Shown here piece by piece: positions 26,382 through 35,668 of a stretch of DNA of 64,000 nt (position 1 is its first letter; each line of letters begins with the position of its first letter). The notes under the pieces are model-generated. The model did not search any database. It saw only the letters and a program-made list of their open reading frames with translations, and was not told the DNA's origin. This DNA is from Lelliottia nimipressuralis (GTDB lineage: Bacteria > Pseudomonadota > Gammaproteobacteria > Enterobacterales > Enterobacteriaceae): assembly GCF_004402045.1 (NCBI RefSeq), contig NZ_SOMG01000001.1:36525-100524 (forward strand), read 5' to 3'. A program made the position numbers and the translations under genes.

Positions 26382-26729
26382 TCACAATGAGTTTGAGTCG
26401 TCATGGATTATCTCCGTCAATAAAAAGCGCCAGCGGCGATGGCTCGCGTATTGGGAGAGATCAACAAGGATCATAACGCGCTCGCCCACTTGCAGGCTAA
26501 GTCGCAAGAGGACGCATGTGCACACGACCACATCGCTAACTGGTGAAACCATACTGGTAAAGAGGGCATTGCACAACGACGATTTTCCTGCCCCAGTTTT
26601 ATCCATAATGCCGATTACTGGCTCGTAGTAAGTAAGCTGGTTTATCTGATGCAGAATACACTCTGATGCCCAGAGTGGCAGACCGGAAAGCGATTTCTAC
26701 AGTGACTTCAAACCGTCAAATTGTTTCAT
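26382..26729 (-). pseudogene. Remnant YkfA/YeeP-like GTPase
   Basis: Reading from ATG 26729 gives a start resembling the YkfA/YeeP/YafZ GTPases of CP4-type prophages, with QINQLTYYEPVIGI, then the P-loop DKTGAGKSSLCNALF. There is an in-frame TAG at codon 11, and the frame is lost after LVDL, before the switch II and later motifs. So only the first third survives, with at least two lesions. Intact family members sit next to toxin-antitoxin and restriction genes in CP4-like islands, which agrees with the defence content of this element. Confidence 0.8.
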
Positions 26730-26752
26730 TACTGCTCCTCTGAAAAGGAATA

Positions 26753-26785
26753 CAAAAAAGGCAGAATTGTGAGGCTCTGCCGTTA
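26753..26785 (-). terminator. Terminator on the minus strand before the GTPase remnant
   Basis: Stem GGCAGA/TCTGCC with an AT-rich loop, followed on the minus strand by six T residues. It would end transcripts coming from the defence-operon side. Confidence 0.6.
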
Positions 26786-27226
26786 AGGGGGATGTTCAGG
26801 AAGATGATATCTGTCTGAAATTTTTTATAATGCTGGTGTGCGTTTCCACTCGTTGAACTCACAGCAAGAAGCGGACCGTCTGAAGGAATGAGGGGGCTGC
26901 TATGAGCGATATATAGTCATTCGAACCCTGAGGATTACACTTTGAAGTGATTCAGGGTATCCCCAAAAGTTTAAAGTCATTGAACCCGACACCGCAGACA
27001 CCTGCATAACTTCTATCGCACCTTACAGAAAGGTAGCACTGACCACTGGCATGCTACTCAATTTATATTTTATCAAGAAATTATCAGCGCTGTAAGCCGC
27101 AAATAATCATAAAAAACGTTTATTTCTTACTGCAAGATGAAATCAAGCTCCCTATAAAACCCTTGCTAATTCAGTTAGCATATCCGATATTTTTTTAAGG
27201 CAGAAAATGCAATAAGGAAAATCTGG
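26786..27226. other. Upstream region of the three-gene defence operon
   Basis: About 440 bp without a gene. It is AT-rich near the operon and contains the perfect inverted repeat at 27164-27180, so it is presumably the promoter and control region. Confidence 0.55.
27164..27180. promoter_or_regulatory. Inverted repeat, candidate operator of the defence operon
   Basis: TGCTAA TTCAG TTAGCA: a perfect 6-bp inverted repeat with a 5-base centre, 47 bp upstream of the first start codon. Repressor sites often look like this; no regulator gene is seen in the island. Confidence 0.4.
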
Positions 27227-29134
27227 ATGCTCAGAAGGTTCCGGTTAGAGCGGAAGTCTGATTATGAGAAGCTGGTGATTGCTCAACGTCTGGCAGATAT
27301 GCTTGAAAATTTCTTGATCGGCAGGCTTACACCTCTTGCAATCGGTGCCGAACAGGGAAGCATTGAGGAGTGGGACGATGTGGTGATTATGTACTCAACA
27401 GACCACTACGAGCATTTACAGATTAAACGTCAGTCAACTGACTTTTGTACTAAAAATCCTGATCAGACTAAACAGCCCAAAAGGAAACCCAGAAACGGCT
27501 CTGTAGACACCGAACCAACCCCCTCTGTTCTAGACACTGCATTCTCGAGCCTAGCCCGCAACGCTGCATCGGGTAAACTTGACGAAACACCAGACCGCAA
27601 GTTCAAACTTATTCTCGTCGGTCTACACCTTCTTATAAAAAACAGTCTCTCCGTTAATCACCTCGAAGAACTTTGTGAACTTTGCCGTCGCCCGGGGCTG
27701 AGACTTGAGGATCTTGCCAGCAGACAGGATATTCCAACTCAGAATGCATACTTATGGCTAACGACTTGGTGTGGATTTAAAGACTGGGACCAGATAAGAG
27801 ATGTGCTTCGCCGAGTTGAGATCGTTTGCGTAGGTAACGATGCAACACTAAAAGAACGAACGCTTCATTCGCTTGGGCGTAACTTCAGCAATCCGGAACG
27901 CACACTGCAGCGTCTGATTAACTACATTGCAACCGAGACAACTGACGTTTCGGCGATAAGATGCCATGACGTTGTCAATGCACTGCGAAGCGAACTTCGG
28001 CCTGATACCGAAACTTGGGCTCAGTATCAGTTAAGTGACGGTTCTTCAGCGTCCAGCGGCCCTTGGTCATTAGCTGGTACGCTCGATCTTGCCAATACTA
28101 CAGTCAGTCCAGCAAAGGCCATTGTCGAACACATGTGGGGGATTAATTCTGCCCCCCGAAAACTCAGAGTCTATGCTGCATACTCCCATCCTCCCGTAGC
28201 TAATCTCTCTCTTTCTTCAGCGATTGTGCGTATGGCTTTGCACCTGCCAAATGGCATTCAGGTCCTGATGTTAGGTGAATCCATATGGCGAAGCAGCATT
28301 GCCCAGGAAATCGGTCACACACTTGGTGGGGCCGAGGATGATTTCAGCGGCTTGCCATGGATTGAGAATACAGAATGTCTGACATGCGCGCAGGATCATG
28401 AATTCAATACGTTGAGCAGCGTCAGGGAAGAAGCTGAAGCACTCGCTAGAGCTATGGACGATGTGCTATGGCAGCGCCTGCTTCAGCATGTGGCGGACAA
28501 ACTCGGCACTATCTCCGATCCAGCACTCGCCGATGCTATGGACGCAGTCTGGAATTCATGGTTAGTTGGATTCACGGCTGTACCTGAAAGCCGCCGCAGA
28601 TTTCTGAACAGGCTTTTGTATCCGAAAACGGAGAATAAAAATGAAAAACATGCGCTTCGCTTGGGACCCCGAACGTTAAGCCTGATCGTTGATGCTGTGG
28701 AAATTTTGTTGTTGGTATCTGTGGGTTTTTCAACTCGTAACAACCACTGGGAATTCTTTGAGGATGGAGGGACAGTAATGAGCATCGCTCTTCAATACTG
28801 GTCTGGCCCAGCTAGCGGTCGAACTGGGGTCCGTGAGTTGTCTGATGATCCGTTAATCGACGTGATCGGTCCTGACCCTGATCCTATCGTCATCCTGTCT
28901 GGCGTGCGGGCACCATCATTAATGTTATTAAATGCAGGAATGGCTGACGACGCTGAGACAGCGACTAGCATGGCGGCAGAGCGTCAGCCACATCTGCTCG
29001 TGACCCGATCTGAAATGTATCGCCATTTGAGTAGGGGGACACTTGAGTCCGTACGCAAATACTTCGGCCAGCAAAGGATAGAAAGGCAGCGCGCGCGTGA
29101 AGCTGCAATTGATAAGACGACAAAGGGCTCCTGA
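27227..29134 (+). CDS. Putative nuclease effector of a Lamassu/ABC-three-component defence system
   Basis: A 635-residue first gene of a three-gene operon. The N-terminus (about 11-70) has the Cap4/DUF4297-like endonuclease pattern: a helix (EKLVIAQRLADMLENFLIG), an acidic pair in EEWDDVVIMYS and the core strand HLQIKRQ with Q-x-K, as in PD-(D/E)xK folds. The middle (about 115-290) is helical, and the C-terminal half is mixed alpha/beta and not assigned. In Lamassu (DdmABC-like) systems the effector is held by an SMC complex and cuts DNA after a phage cue. The start at 27227 has AAGGA eight bases upstream. No membrane segment. Nuclease activity is inferred from the short motif only. Confidence 0.72.
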   Translation: MLRRFRLERKSDYEKLVIAQRLADMLENFLIGRLTPLAIGAEQGSIEEWDDVVIMYSTDHYEHLQIKRQSTDFCTKNPDQTKQPKRKPRNGSVDTEPTPSVLDTAFSSLARNAASGKLDETPDRKFKLILVGLHLLIKNSLSVNHLEELCELCRRPGLRLEDLASRQDIPTQNAYLWLTTWCGFKDWDQIRDVLRRVEIVCVGNDATLKERTLHSLGRNFSNPERTLQRLINYIATETTDVSAIRCHDVVNALRSELRPDTETWAQYQLSDGSSASSGPWSLAGTLDLANTTVSPAKAIVEHMWGINSAPRKLRVYAAYSHPPVANLSLSSAIVRMALHLPNGIQVLMLGESIWRSSIAQEIGHTLGGAEDDFSGLPWIENTECLTCAQDHEFNTLSSVREEAEALARAMDDVLWQRLLQHVADKLGTISDPALADAMDAVWNSWLVGFTAVPESRRRFLNRLLYPKTENKNEKHALRLGPRTLSLIVDAVEILLLVSVGFSTRNNHWEFFEDGGTVMSIALQYWSGPASGRTGVRELSDDPLIDVIGPDPDPIVILSGVRAPSLMLLNAGMADDAETATSMAAERQPHLLVTRSEMYRHLSRGTLESVRKYFGQQRIERQRAREAAIDKTTKGS

Positions 29135-29135
29135 C

Positions 29136-29735
29136 ATGCCGACAATTCAAGAACTCATTACCGCGATAACTCAGCGCGCTGAAGGTCGCTATGAAGTTCA
29201 TGTACCAGATATGAACGACATGGTTTCACCCTCCATTGATTTCGGCACGGCTGCAGTACGGCTCAAACGTCTCAAACTAGTCAAAGCCGGTTGGCGGACT
29301 GTGTTGATTACAGAGTGCTCATGTGATGTTGAATATATCCAGAGCGCCTTCCGATGGGCCGCGGATATCCGAGACATGCTCGCAGAGCCGCAAACGGTAG
29401 ATCTTTATATGTTTATGCTCATCAAAGGTATTGAATCTGAAGATGCATCCCGCTTCGAAACAGACGATCGTTTCTGCAGGAAGGTAGTGCTCAGAGAGGG
29501 GGAAGATATCGACTCCTTCCTTGACCGGAGCTTTCTGGCGTCGTTAACACCCGCGAGTGTGGGGAATGAAATCAACGATCCGCTGCTGGCATCCCTGAGC
29601 TCGTTGTGTCAGGTGCACTCTTGGGTTAAACCTCATATTGAACAATGGCGTGAGCTGCTGCTCTCTGAAAAAACAGGCGATGAAGTAGTTCAATCCCTGA
29701 AAACTGTGACGTTTGGAGACAAGGGCCGCCAATGA
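29136..29735 (+). CDS. Middle component of the Lamassu/ABC-three-component system
   Basis: A 199-residue soluble protein lying between the putative nuclease and the SMC-like ATPase. It begins one base after the nuclease stop and overlaps the ATPase by 4 bp (ATGA), so all three are one translational unit. Visible sequence: helical N-terminus, a strand-rich centre (AGWRTVLITECSCDVEYIQSAF) and an acidic tail. Small middle proteins of this size are the defining third part of ABC-3C systems and correspond to LmuC/DdmB in Lamassu. No motif by itself proves this; the assignment rests on position and size. Confidence 0.65.
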   Translation: MPTIQELITAITQRAEGRYEVHVPDMNDMVSPSIDFGTAAVRLKRLKLVKAGWRTVLITECSCDVEYIQSAFRWAADIRDMLAEPQTVDLYMFMLIKGIESEDASRFETDDRFCRKVVLREGEDIDSFLDRSFLASLTPASVGNEINDPLLASLSSLCQVHSWVKPHIEQWRELLLSEKTGDEVVQSLKTVTFGDKGRQ

Positions 29736-32716
29736 AACAGCTCAAATCTATTACCCTCTCCAATATCCGCCGTTATGGTGCCAACACCAAAATCGAACTC
29801 AGCCCGGGAGCAACAATTCTTCTTGCCCCAAATGGCACAGGGAAAACCGCGTTCTTCGAAGCGATTGAATTTAGCCTAACAGGTGGTATCTCGAGACTGG
29901 GGGCAAATCTTTCACCCATCATCAGGGACAATCAGTCCTTGGCTAAAGTTATTCTGGATTTCGGTGATGTAAGCGCCTCTGCCCAGGTAAGCCCCCAGGG
30001 AAATGTCGAAAGGACGGGTGATCTCAGCCCCATTTTCCCGGAAACGAACGCGGAAGATATCCCTTTTTTACTGAGACTGACACATTTATTGGATCAGCGC
30101 GAGGGAGAATGGCTTGTCAAAGCAGAGGCCAAAATTGCGGGCTCGCAGCTTGAACGCTTGCCAATCGGTAAGGACGGATCCCAGGTCAGCACGGCTCTGG
30201 GCAGTATTCGCCGAGTCCTGAATGATAAGCTTAAGCATGCAAAGGAGGCAGTTGAGCTTCTCGAAACAGAATATGCGGAATGGCAAAGCCTAGTGCTTGA
30301 GCGGGATATGGCCGCAACCCAATCTCAGGGCGGTCTGCGCAGTAAAGAAAGCATCGCAGAATCCATCTCGAACATCGCGAAGCAGACTCAGGGCTCAGAG
30401 GCATTACCTGCAGGACTATTGATGCCGCCAGTGGGAGTGGATAGCCTGGAAACCATGCGCGATGCGTTAGAGCAAACAGTACAAGTCAGTCTGAAAAGAC
30501 TCAGGGAGCAAATTGAAGGGCTTGTGGAGGTGGATGGACTGATTGGCCGTTTCATTGCTGAGCAGACGCGATCAGAACAGCTTGGTCATGAACTTATAGC
30601 GGCCAGACAGGCTTTAACGCAAAAACAGCAGGAACGAGCACTTATCGTCGGGACACAAGAGCGGCTTCAGCGTGAGTTGCTGCAGGCAGAAGGCGAGCGG
30701 GATTTAATTATCCAGCAGCTTAACCGGCTTGACTGGGAGGCGCAAACCAAAGAGGCCCTTAAACAACGCAAGCAGGCCTTGGAAGTGGCTGATAAAGCGT
30801 TAAGCGATGCCGAATCTCTAGCCTCAACCTTCCGGAATATACATGAAGTGAGTGAACGGCTCAGTGCCGAGCATGAACTCATCAATAAACAGCATAAGGC
30901 TCTGCAGATTATTGATACTGAGCTTTTAGCCGCTCGACAGCTCATCAGGCGCTGGGAGGATAACCTTCAGCACCTTATCTCCATTACCTCAGCCATTACA
31001 CACGAAGAATCACAAGAAAAATTACTGCAGGAGCGAGTTGGGCAAGCAACTGTATTAAAGACAAACGCTGAAGCAGAGCTACTGACGTTGAAGCAGGCTC
31101 ACGAAACGTTAACGTCAACGGCTGATACCATAAGGCAATCCGTTGCATCCATTGCGGCATATTTGCCTAAAGATCGAGGGGACTGTCCTGTCTGTGGCGT
31201 AGATCACGGTGCTGCAAGCCTCCATGAAAGAATTACCAAATCATTGGAGGCTATCGATCCGAAAGTTGTCGAGGCTGAACGACGCGTTAAGATTGTATTG
31301 GATCAGTTACGCCAGCACGCGGAGGCGGTTACTCATGCCAAAGCTGAACTAGATACGTGCCAGCGTAACATGACTGAGTTGAGCTCCCAACAATCTCTTT
31401 TAACATCCGAAATCAACCAAATCAAAACGGACATACTTTTAGAAGGTGATACAATTGAATTAGCAAAAGCAGCTATTCAGCGTCGTGACGAGTCAAATGC
31501 TTCAGCCAAGCTTCAGCTCGACGAAAAACAGCATAACCTCGCATCTCCTCCTACACCTGAAATGCTTGAAGCGTCAAAAGCAACTCACCAATCGGCGATC
31601 CATTCTGTGGATACGGCTCGGGAGGCTCGAGCGGGGGCCCTGGCAAGCCTTGAGCAATCAACAGCCGCATTAGCAGCAATCACTGCAGATGCGTGCCCCT
31701 TGAGGACACTGGATGAATTGTCGGCGGCGCAAAGCAAAAATATAGCCCAGCTCAGTGAACTCGAAACGAAAGCTGCGGCAGAGCAATCTGCTTTAAACCG
31801 ACAACAAATTCAGTTAACCGAAACTAATGACCGACTGACTGGCGTCGAAGAACAGTTTACTGACGCCCAAGCTAAGCTGGCAGCGATCCGCTTCTCATGG
31901 CGACAGCTGTCTTTCTCCGGCGATCCCGCGGTCGACGTGGCGAAGAGTAAAGAGACTCAATTACAGTCATCTGTTGCCGAGTTATCACGCCAAACAGAAC
32001 AGTTACAAACGCTCAAAGTCGAAATTGGAGCCTGGAGCATGCTGGAGCAGACACGTATAGCGCAAGGCATCATAGATCGTCGTCGCGGCTCCTCATCAGA
32101 GGAAGAGTTTGTTGCCAGCCTGCGCCAGCGCATTGAAAACGAAAATTCGAGCCGAATGCAGTTGTTGCAATTATCTCAAGCAATTGAGACGCTCAATATT
32201 AAACTGTCTGCCGAAATATCGAACGTGCAAAAACATGTACTGTCGGTCATTCCAAGGTGGCAGTCGCTCCTGAAGCGCGTCGTCAGAGAGCAGCGTTTTA
32301 CGGGTACCAAACTAGGTTTTCGCAGTATTTACAAAAAGGGGCATGCTGAAGTTTCCGTGCCTTTACATGGAGGAGTTGCTCCGGTCCCGGCGATTGCAAG
32401 CGAAGCTCAGTTGACAGATCTGCAGTTGACATTTCTGCTTTCAATGGCGCTTGAACATCAGTGGTCCTCATGGCGCGGCCTGCTGCTGGACGATCCTACG
32501 CAGCACCATGATCTAGTCCACGCCGCGTCCGTATTCGACTTGCTGCGTGATTACATCGTTGACCATGGTTTTCAGGTTGTCATCGCAACGCATGATGCCC
32601 TTCAGGCGCGTTATTTCATGCGCAAACTGCAAAATGATGGCATTGATGCACGCTTGTGGTCACTCGTTCCAACACCTGAAGGGGTGACGGCATCTGAGAT
32701 GCGGGTAACCAGGTAA
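29732..32716 (+). CDS. SMC/Rad50-like ATPase of the Lamassu/ABC-three-component system
   Basis: 994 residues. N-terminal ATPase half with Walker A APNGTGKT (about 32-39) after a RecF/SbcC-type start (ITLSNIRRYG). A long coiled coil (about 160-830) is interrupted near 485 by a CPVCG motif, where Rad50 proteins have their zinc hook. The C-terminal ATPase half has a degenerate signature region (ASEAQLTDLQLTFLL) and Walker B LLLDDPTQ (about 917-925), ending with an H-loop-like IATHD. In Lamassu, an SMC protein senses viral DNA ends or replication intermediates and releases the nuclease. General SMC identity is certain; the system label is by operon context. Confidence 0.82.
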   Translation: MKQLKSITLSNIRRYGANTKIELSPGATILLAPNGTGKTAFFEAIEFSLTGGISRLGANLSPIIRDNQSLAKVILDFGDVSASAQVSPQGNVERTGDLSPIFPETNAEDIPFLLRLTHLLDQREGEWLVKAEAKIAGSQLERLPIGKDGSQVSTALGSIRRVLNDKLKHAKEAVELLETEYAEWQSLVLERDMAATQSQGGLRSKESIAESISNIAKQTQGSEALPAGLLMPPVGVDSLETMRDALEQTVQVSLKRLREQIEGLVEVDGLIGRFIAEQTRSEQLGHELIAARQALTQKQQERALIVGTQERLQRELLQAEGERDLIIQQLNRLDWEAQTKEALKQRKQALEVADKALSDAESLASTFRNIHEVSERLSAEHELINKQHKALQIIDTELLAARQLIRRWEDNLQHLISITSAITHEESQEKLLQERVGQATVLKTNAEAELLTLKQAHETLTSTADTIRQSVASIAAYLPKDRGDCPVCGVDHGAASLHERITKSLEAIDPKVVEAERRVKIVLDQLRQHAEAVTHAKAELDTCQRNMTELSSQQSLLTSEINQIKTDILLEGDTIELAKAAIQRRDESNASAKLQLDEKQHNLASPPTPEMLEASKATHQSAIHSVDTAREARAGALASLEQSTAALAAITADACPLRTLDELSAAQSKNIAQLSELETKAAAEQSALNRQQIQLTETNDRLTGVEEQFTDAQAKLAAIRFSWRQLSFSGDPAVDVAKSKETQLQSSVAELSRQTEQLQTLKVEIGAWSMLEQTRIAQGIIDRRRGSSSEEEFVASLRQRIENENSSRMQLLQLSQAIETLNIKLSAEISNVQKHVLSVIPRWQSLLKRVVREQRFTGTKLGFRSIYKKGHAEVSVPLHGGVAPVPAIASEAQLTDLQLTFLLSMALEHQWSSWRGLLLDDPTQHHDLVHAASVFDLLRDYIVDHGFQVVIATHDALQARYFMRKLQNDGIDARLWSLVPTPEGVTASEMRVTR

Positions 32717-32805
32717 CCTACATAGCGCTGGGCCAGGTGATAAAGCCGGGCTGTTGGGCTCTCAACCTGTGAAAACTCGAGGGCTGTTCATTTTCGGAGG
32801 AAAGG

Positions 32806-33723
32806 ATGGAATCTGCTCGTGACAAACGCACCGGAGAAAAAGTGGATGCTGAAGAGCTCTGGTTGTTGGAAATCGTTGATACCAGTGGTTATGTCTGCTG
32901 GGGATGCGGAATCGAAATGTATCCTTCCGCCTGGCAAAAAGGCAGTAAGAAAAGACCGTCGTTTAATAAAATGCCAGGAAAAGAACACATTAACTGCGAT
33001 GCTGATGCTGAGAGCACTGTTGTTAAGCAGGGCCAGAAGAAAAGTGTCCGCCATCTCTTGGACAGTGCACCGGGTTTGATGCCAGCAGGGTTAAAGTTGA
33101 TTGAAAAACGTCCAGTTGTTGATCCTGACGCAACGGGTGGTGAAAACAATTCGAGCACAACACGTTCTGCATCATCAACATCCAGTAAAGACGATGCGCC
33201 AACACGGCAATCGCGTCGGCCGGTTAATGCTATTCGTCAGATTTGTAGAGCGTTTATTCGCTTCCCGTATGATCGAGGTATGTCACTACATATACCGGAT
33301 ATTGATGCCGATACTTACATGACTGTCTTTAAAAAACTTAAAGATCCGATTCAGCCCTATCCGGAACTGCGAGTTTTCTACTCACAGTTGTTGTGGCAGA
33401 AATTTGAGCAAGATGAGAATCGGATTGTCATTCCGCTTTCGGGTGAATGGGTTAAAGATGAATCCGGAAAGCTCAAGCCTTCTCGAAGTTACAAACTCCA
33501 TGTGGAATGGAGCGGCTGGTCCCAAGCTAAACGCACAGCACTTAGAAACGAGTTGGAGGCCGCCATGGAAGAAGCGAAGGATGCGGGGAAGAAAAAGCTA
33601 AAAGACAGGGCTCAGATTTTCTTCATCGGTGAGCAAAGTACTGAGGACCATGAGGTCTTCTACGTAGCCGATTACAGGCTGATTTGTGCAATCATTGGGC
33701 ATATCACTTATCCGAGAATTTAA
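32806..33723 (+). CDS. Zinc-finger protein of unknown function next to dGTPase
   Basis: 305 residues. An N-terminal metal site is suggested by C31-x-x-C34 and H61-x-x-C64, resembling the CoiA-like or DNA-binding zinc fingers found near nucleases. A Ser/Thr/Asp-rich linker (about 105-145) leads to a C-terminal domain (about 150-305) with VEWSGWSQAKRTALRNEL and a conserved-looking end (VFYVADYRLICAIIGHI). GGAGGAAAGG precedes the ATG. It lies 89 bp after the SMC gene and 222 bp before the dGTPase on the same strand. A role with the dGTPase is inferred from proximity only. Confidence 0.68.
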   Translation: MESARDKRTGEKVDAEELWLLEIVDTSGYVCWGCGIEMYPSAWQKGSKKRPSFNKMPGKEHINCDADAESTVVKQGQKKSVRHLLDSAPGLMPAGLKLIEKRPVVDPDATGGENNSSTTRSASSTSSKDDAPTRQSRRPVNAIRQICRAFIRFPYDRGMSLHIPDIDADTYMTVFKKLKDPIQPYPELRVFYSQLLWQKFEQDENRIVIPLSGEWVKDESGKLKPSRSYKLHVEWSGWSQAKRTALRNELEAAMEEAKDAGKKKLKDRAQIFFIGEQSTEDHEVFYVADYRLICAIIGHITYPRI

Positions 33724-33945
33724 GGTAAAATCAGATAGTTGAGTTGTACCCCTCTAACAGGTTGAGAACCGAAAACATACATCTTTAATAAACTTTGCCC
33801 TAGTTAATTTGAAACTTGCATCAGTCGAGAGAAATAAAGGATTGAATCTTCCGGTTCACTTTATTTTTAAACGGCACAAACCCAGTTGGGTGGCAGAGTT
33901 ACGTCAGAACACTGTACTGCACAAAGCAAAAACATAAGGAGTAAT

Positions 33946-35307
33946 ATGACTCAGAGTAAAATAAACACTTGGGATGAGAGACGAGGCTCCAATAATCCTC
34001 GAAAGGAAGAGATCCGATCTGAAGCTCAGCGCGACCTTTCCCGGTTGATTCACTCTTCTCCTTTCCGACGTTTGCAATCCAAAACGCAAGTTCTTGGTCT
34101 GGGAGAAAGTGACTTCTACCGAACGCGACTGACCCACTCAATGGAAGTCGCGCAAATCGGTTCAGGTCTTCTTGCTAAGCTTAAAATCAAATATAAAGGT
34201 AAAGAGGAAGAGCAGTATTTACCAGATAACGATCTGATGCAGGCAGTATGCCTCGCGCATGATATTGGCCATCCCCCATTTGGTCACGGCGGTGAGGTAG
34301 CTCTTAACTACTGCATGCTGAATCATGGTGGTTTTGAAGGAAATGGTCAGACGCTGCGCATTCTCTCGAAACTAGATAAGTACACTCAGGAACACGGCCT
34401 AGATCCTACCCGCAGACTTCTGCTGGGCGTGCTGAAATATCCGGTTAATTACTCAGCTCTCATGGGTAAAAAAGCCAGTAGCCAGCCCCCTGCCAAAGGG
34501 CCGAACTGGCTCTTTAAGTCATCTGATTTTAAACCTCCAAAATGCTACTTAGATTCAGAGAGAGACATCGTTGAATTTGCTCTTTCACCATTTACTAAAG
34601 AGGATCGGAAGCTGTTTACTTCCTTTAAACTTGGTAAAACCGAATCCGATCATAAAATAGCTTCTTATAAAGCGCTCGATACCACCATCATGGATCTTGC
34701 CGATGAAATTTCCTATTCACTGCACGACTTGGAAGACGCTATTTCTCTCGGAATGGTGACACGAGCTATGTGGATGGAGCATTTCAGTGGACATGAAAAC
34801 TTATTTACTGACTGCCACGGCATTACATTCTCCGGAACATGCGAATCTGTTTCGGACAGCCTATTTGGTGAAAGTTACAGGCGAAAAGAGTGCATCGGCA
34901 TGCTGGTTCACCTGATGATCACAAGCGTTGAGCTCAATGTAAAAGATGGAGCATTCGAATGTGGCATGCTCAAATATAATGCGGTTCTTCCGGAAGCAGT
35001 CGAAGCACTGCGGTTGAAAATTTTCATGCTGGTCAAGGATAAAGTGATTAAGCATGAAAATGTACAGCTGCTTGAATTCAAGGGACAAAAGTTGATTGTC
35101 GAGCTGTTCAGTGTGCTTGCGAGCGATCCGTGTCGGTTTTTACCTACCTCAACAAGAGAAGTTTACGAGCGTCAGAGTAGCTTAGGTCAGCAGGAAGGAA
35201 TGCGAGTCATTTGCGACTACGTTTCCGGGATGACGGATGACTATGCGACCAAGCTTTATGAGAAAATCCTTATTCCACGTAAAGGGTCTATTTTTGACCA
35301 CCTCTGA
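33946..35307 (+). CDS. Deoxyguanosinetriphosphate triphosphohydrolase (HD domain), probable anti-phage dGTPase
   Basis: A 453-residue HD hydrolase of the Dgt family. Metal ligands are visible at H64 (RLTHSMEV), H105-D106 (LAHDIGHPPFGHGGE), and a later Asp in DLADEISYSLHDLEDA. The FRRLQSKTQV segment near the N-terminus is typical. The enzyme converts dGTP to deoxyguanosine and triphosphate; stand-alone dGTPases in islands are known to starve phages of dNTPs. It is unlike the core E. coli dgt in length and context. The start at 33946 is set by AAGGAG five bases upstream; an in-frame start 20 codons earlier lacks one. It has its own upstream gap and probably its own promoter. Confidence 0.88.
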   Translation: MTQSKINTWDERRGSNNPRKEEIRSEAQRDLSRLIHSSPFRRLQSKTQVLGLGESDFYRTRLTHSMEVAQIGSGLLAKLKIKYKGKEEEQYLPDNDLMQAVCLAHDIGHPPFGHGGEVALNYCMLNHGGFEGNGQTLRILSKLDKYTQEHGLDPTRRLLLGVLKYPVNYSALMGKKASSQPPAKGPNWLFKSSDFKPPKCYLDSERDIVEFALSPFTKEDRKLFTSFKLGKTESDHKIASYKALDTTIMDLADEISYSLHDLEDAISLGMVTRAMWMEHFSGHENLFTDCHGITFSGTCESVSDSLFGESYRRKECIGMLVHLMITSVELNVKDGAFECGMLKYNAVLPEAVEALRLKIFMLVKDKVIKHENVQLLEFKGQKLIVELFSVLASDPCRFLPTSTREVYERQSSLGQQEGMRVICDYVSGMTDDYATKLYEKILIPRKGSIFDHL

Positions 35308-35668
35308 TGTGCCAAGAATGATGCCTTGAACTCAATTTACGTATTAACAGCAGCCAAGGCATCTGTCGGGGGGATGTCCAATACGCCCCCATTCGCAATT
35401 TGTTCGTACGGCATCAGCAAACGCCCTCATCTGGCTGTTATCAGCCCTTTTGCGTGGAGTGTAATGCAGCGCTGAATGTGGGGTGCGAGTTCTCTGCTGG
35501 TCAGTATGAGCTCCATCAGTACCGGAAATGCCTGGTCCAGATGGCGTAAATCTGTGTCATTAAATGTCCCGGCAATGCTGGCAGGTCACCCCGGTTATTC
35601 CCCGGTATTTCCCCAGATATAATTGCCAATAAAAAACAGCCATAAGAGACTGGTTCTCAATGTGTTTT
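35308..35668. other. Gap with a possible CxxC protein remnant
   Basis: About 360 bp with no intact gene. A plus-strand frame from about 35373 to 35549 reads RNLFVRHQQTPSSG, then CVECNAALNVGCEF and QYRKCLVQMA before a stop. It is protein-like and has a CxxC, but no start. It resembles phage accessory genes and is probably decayed. Confidence 0.4.
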
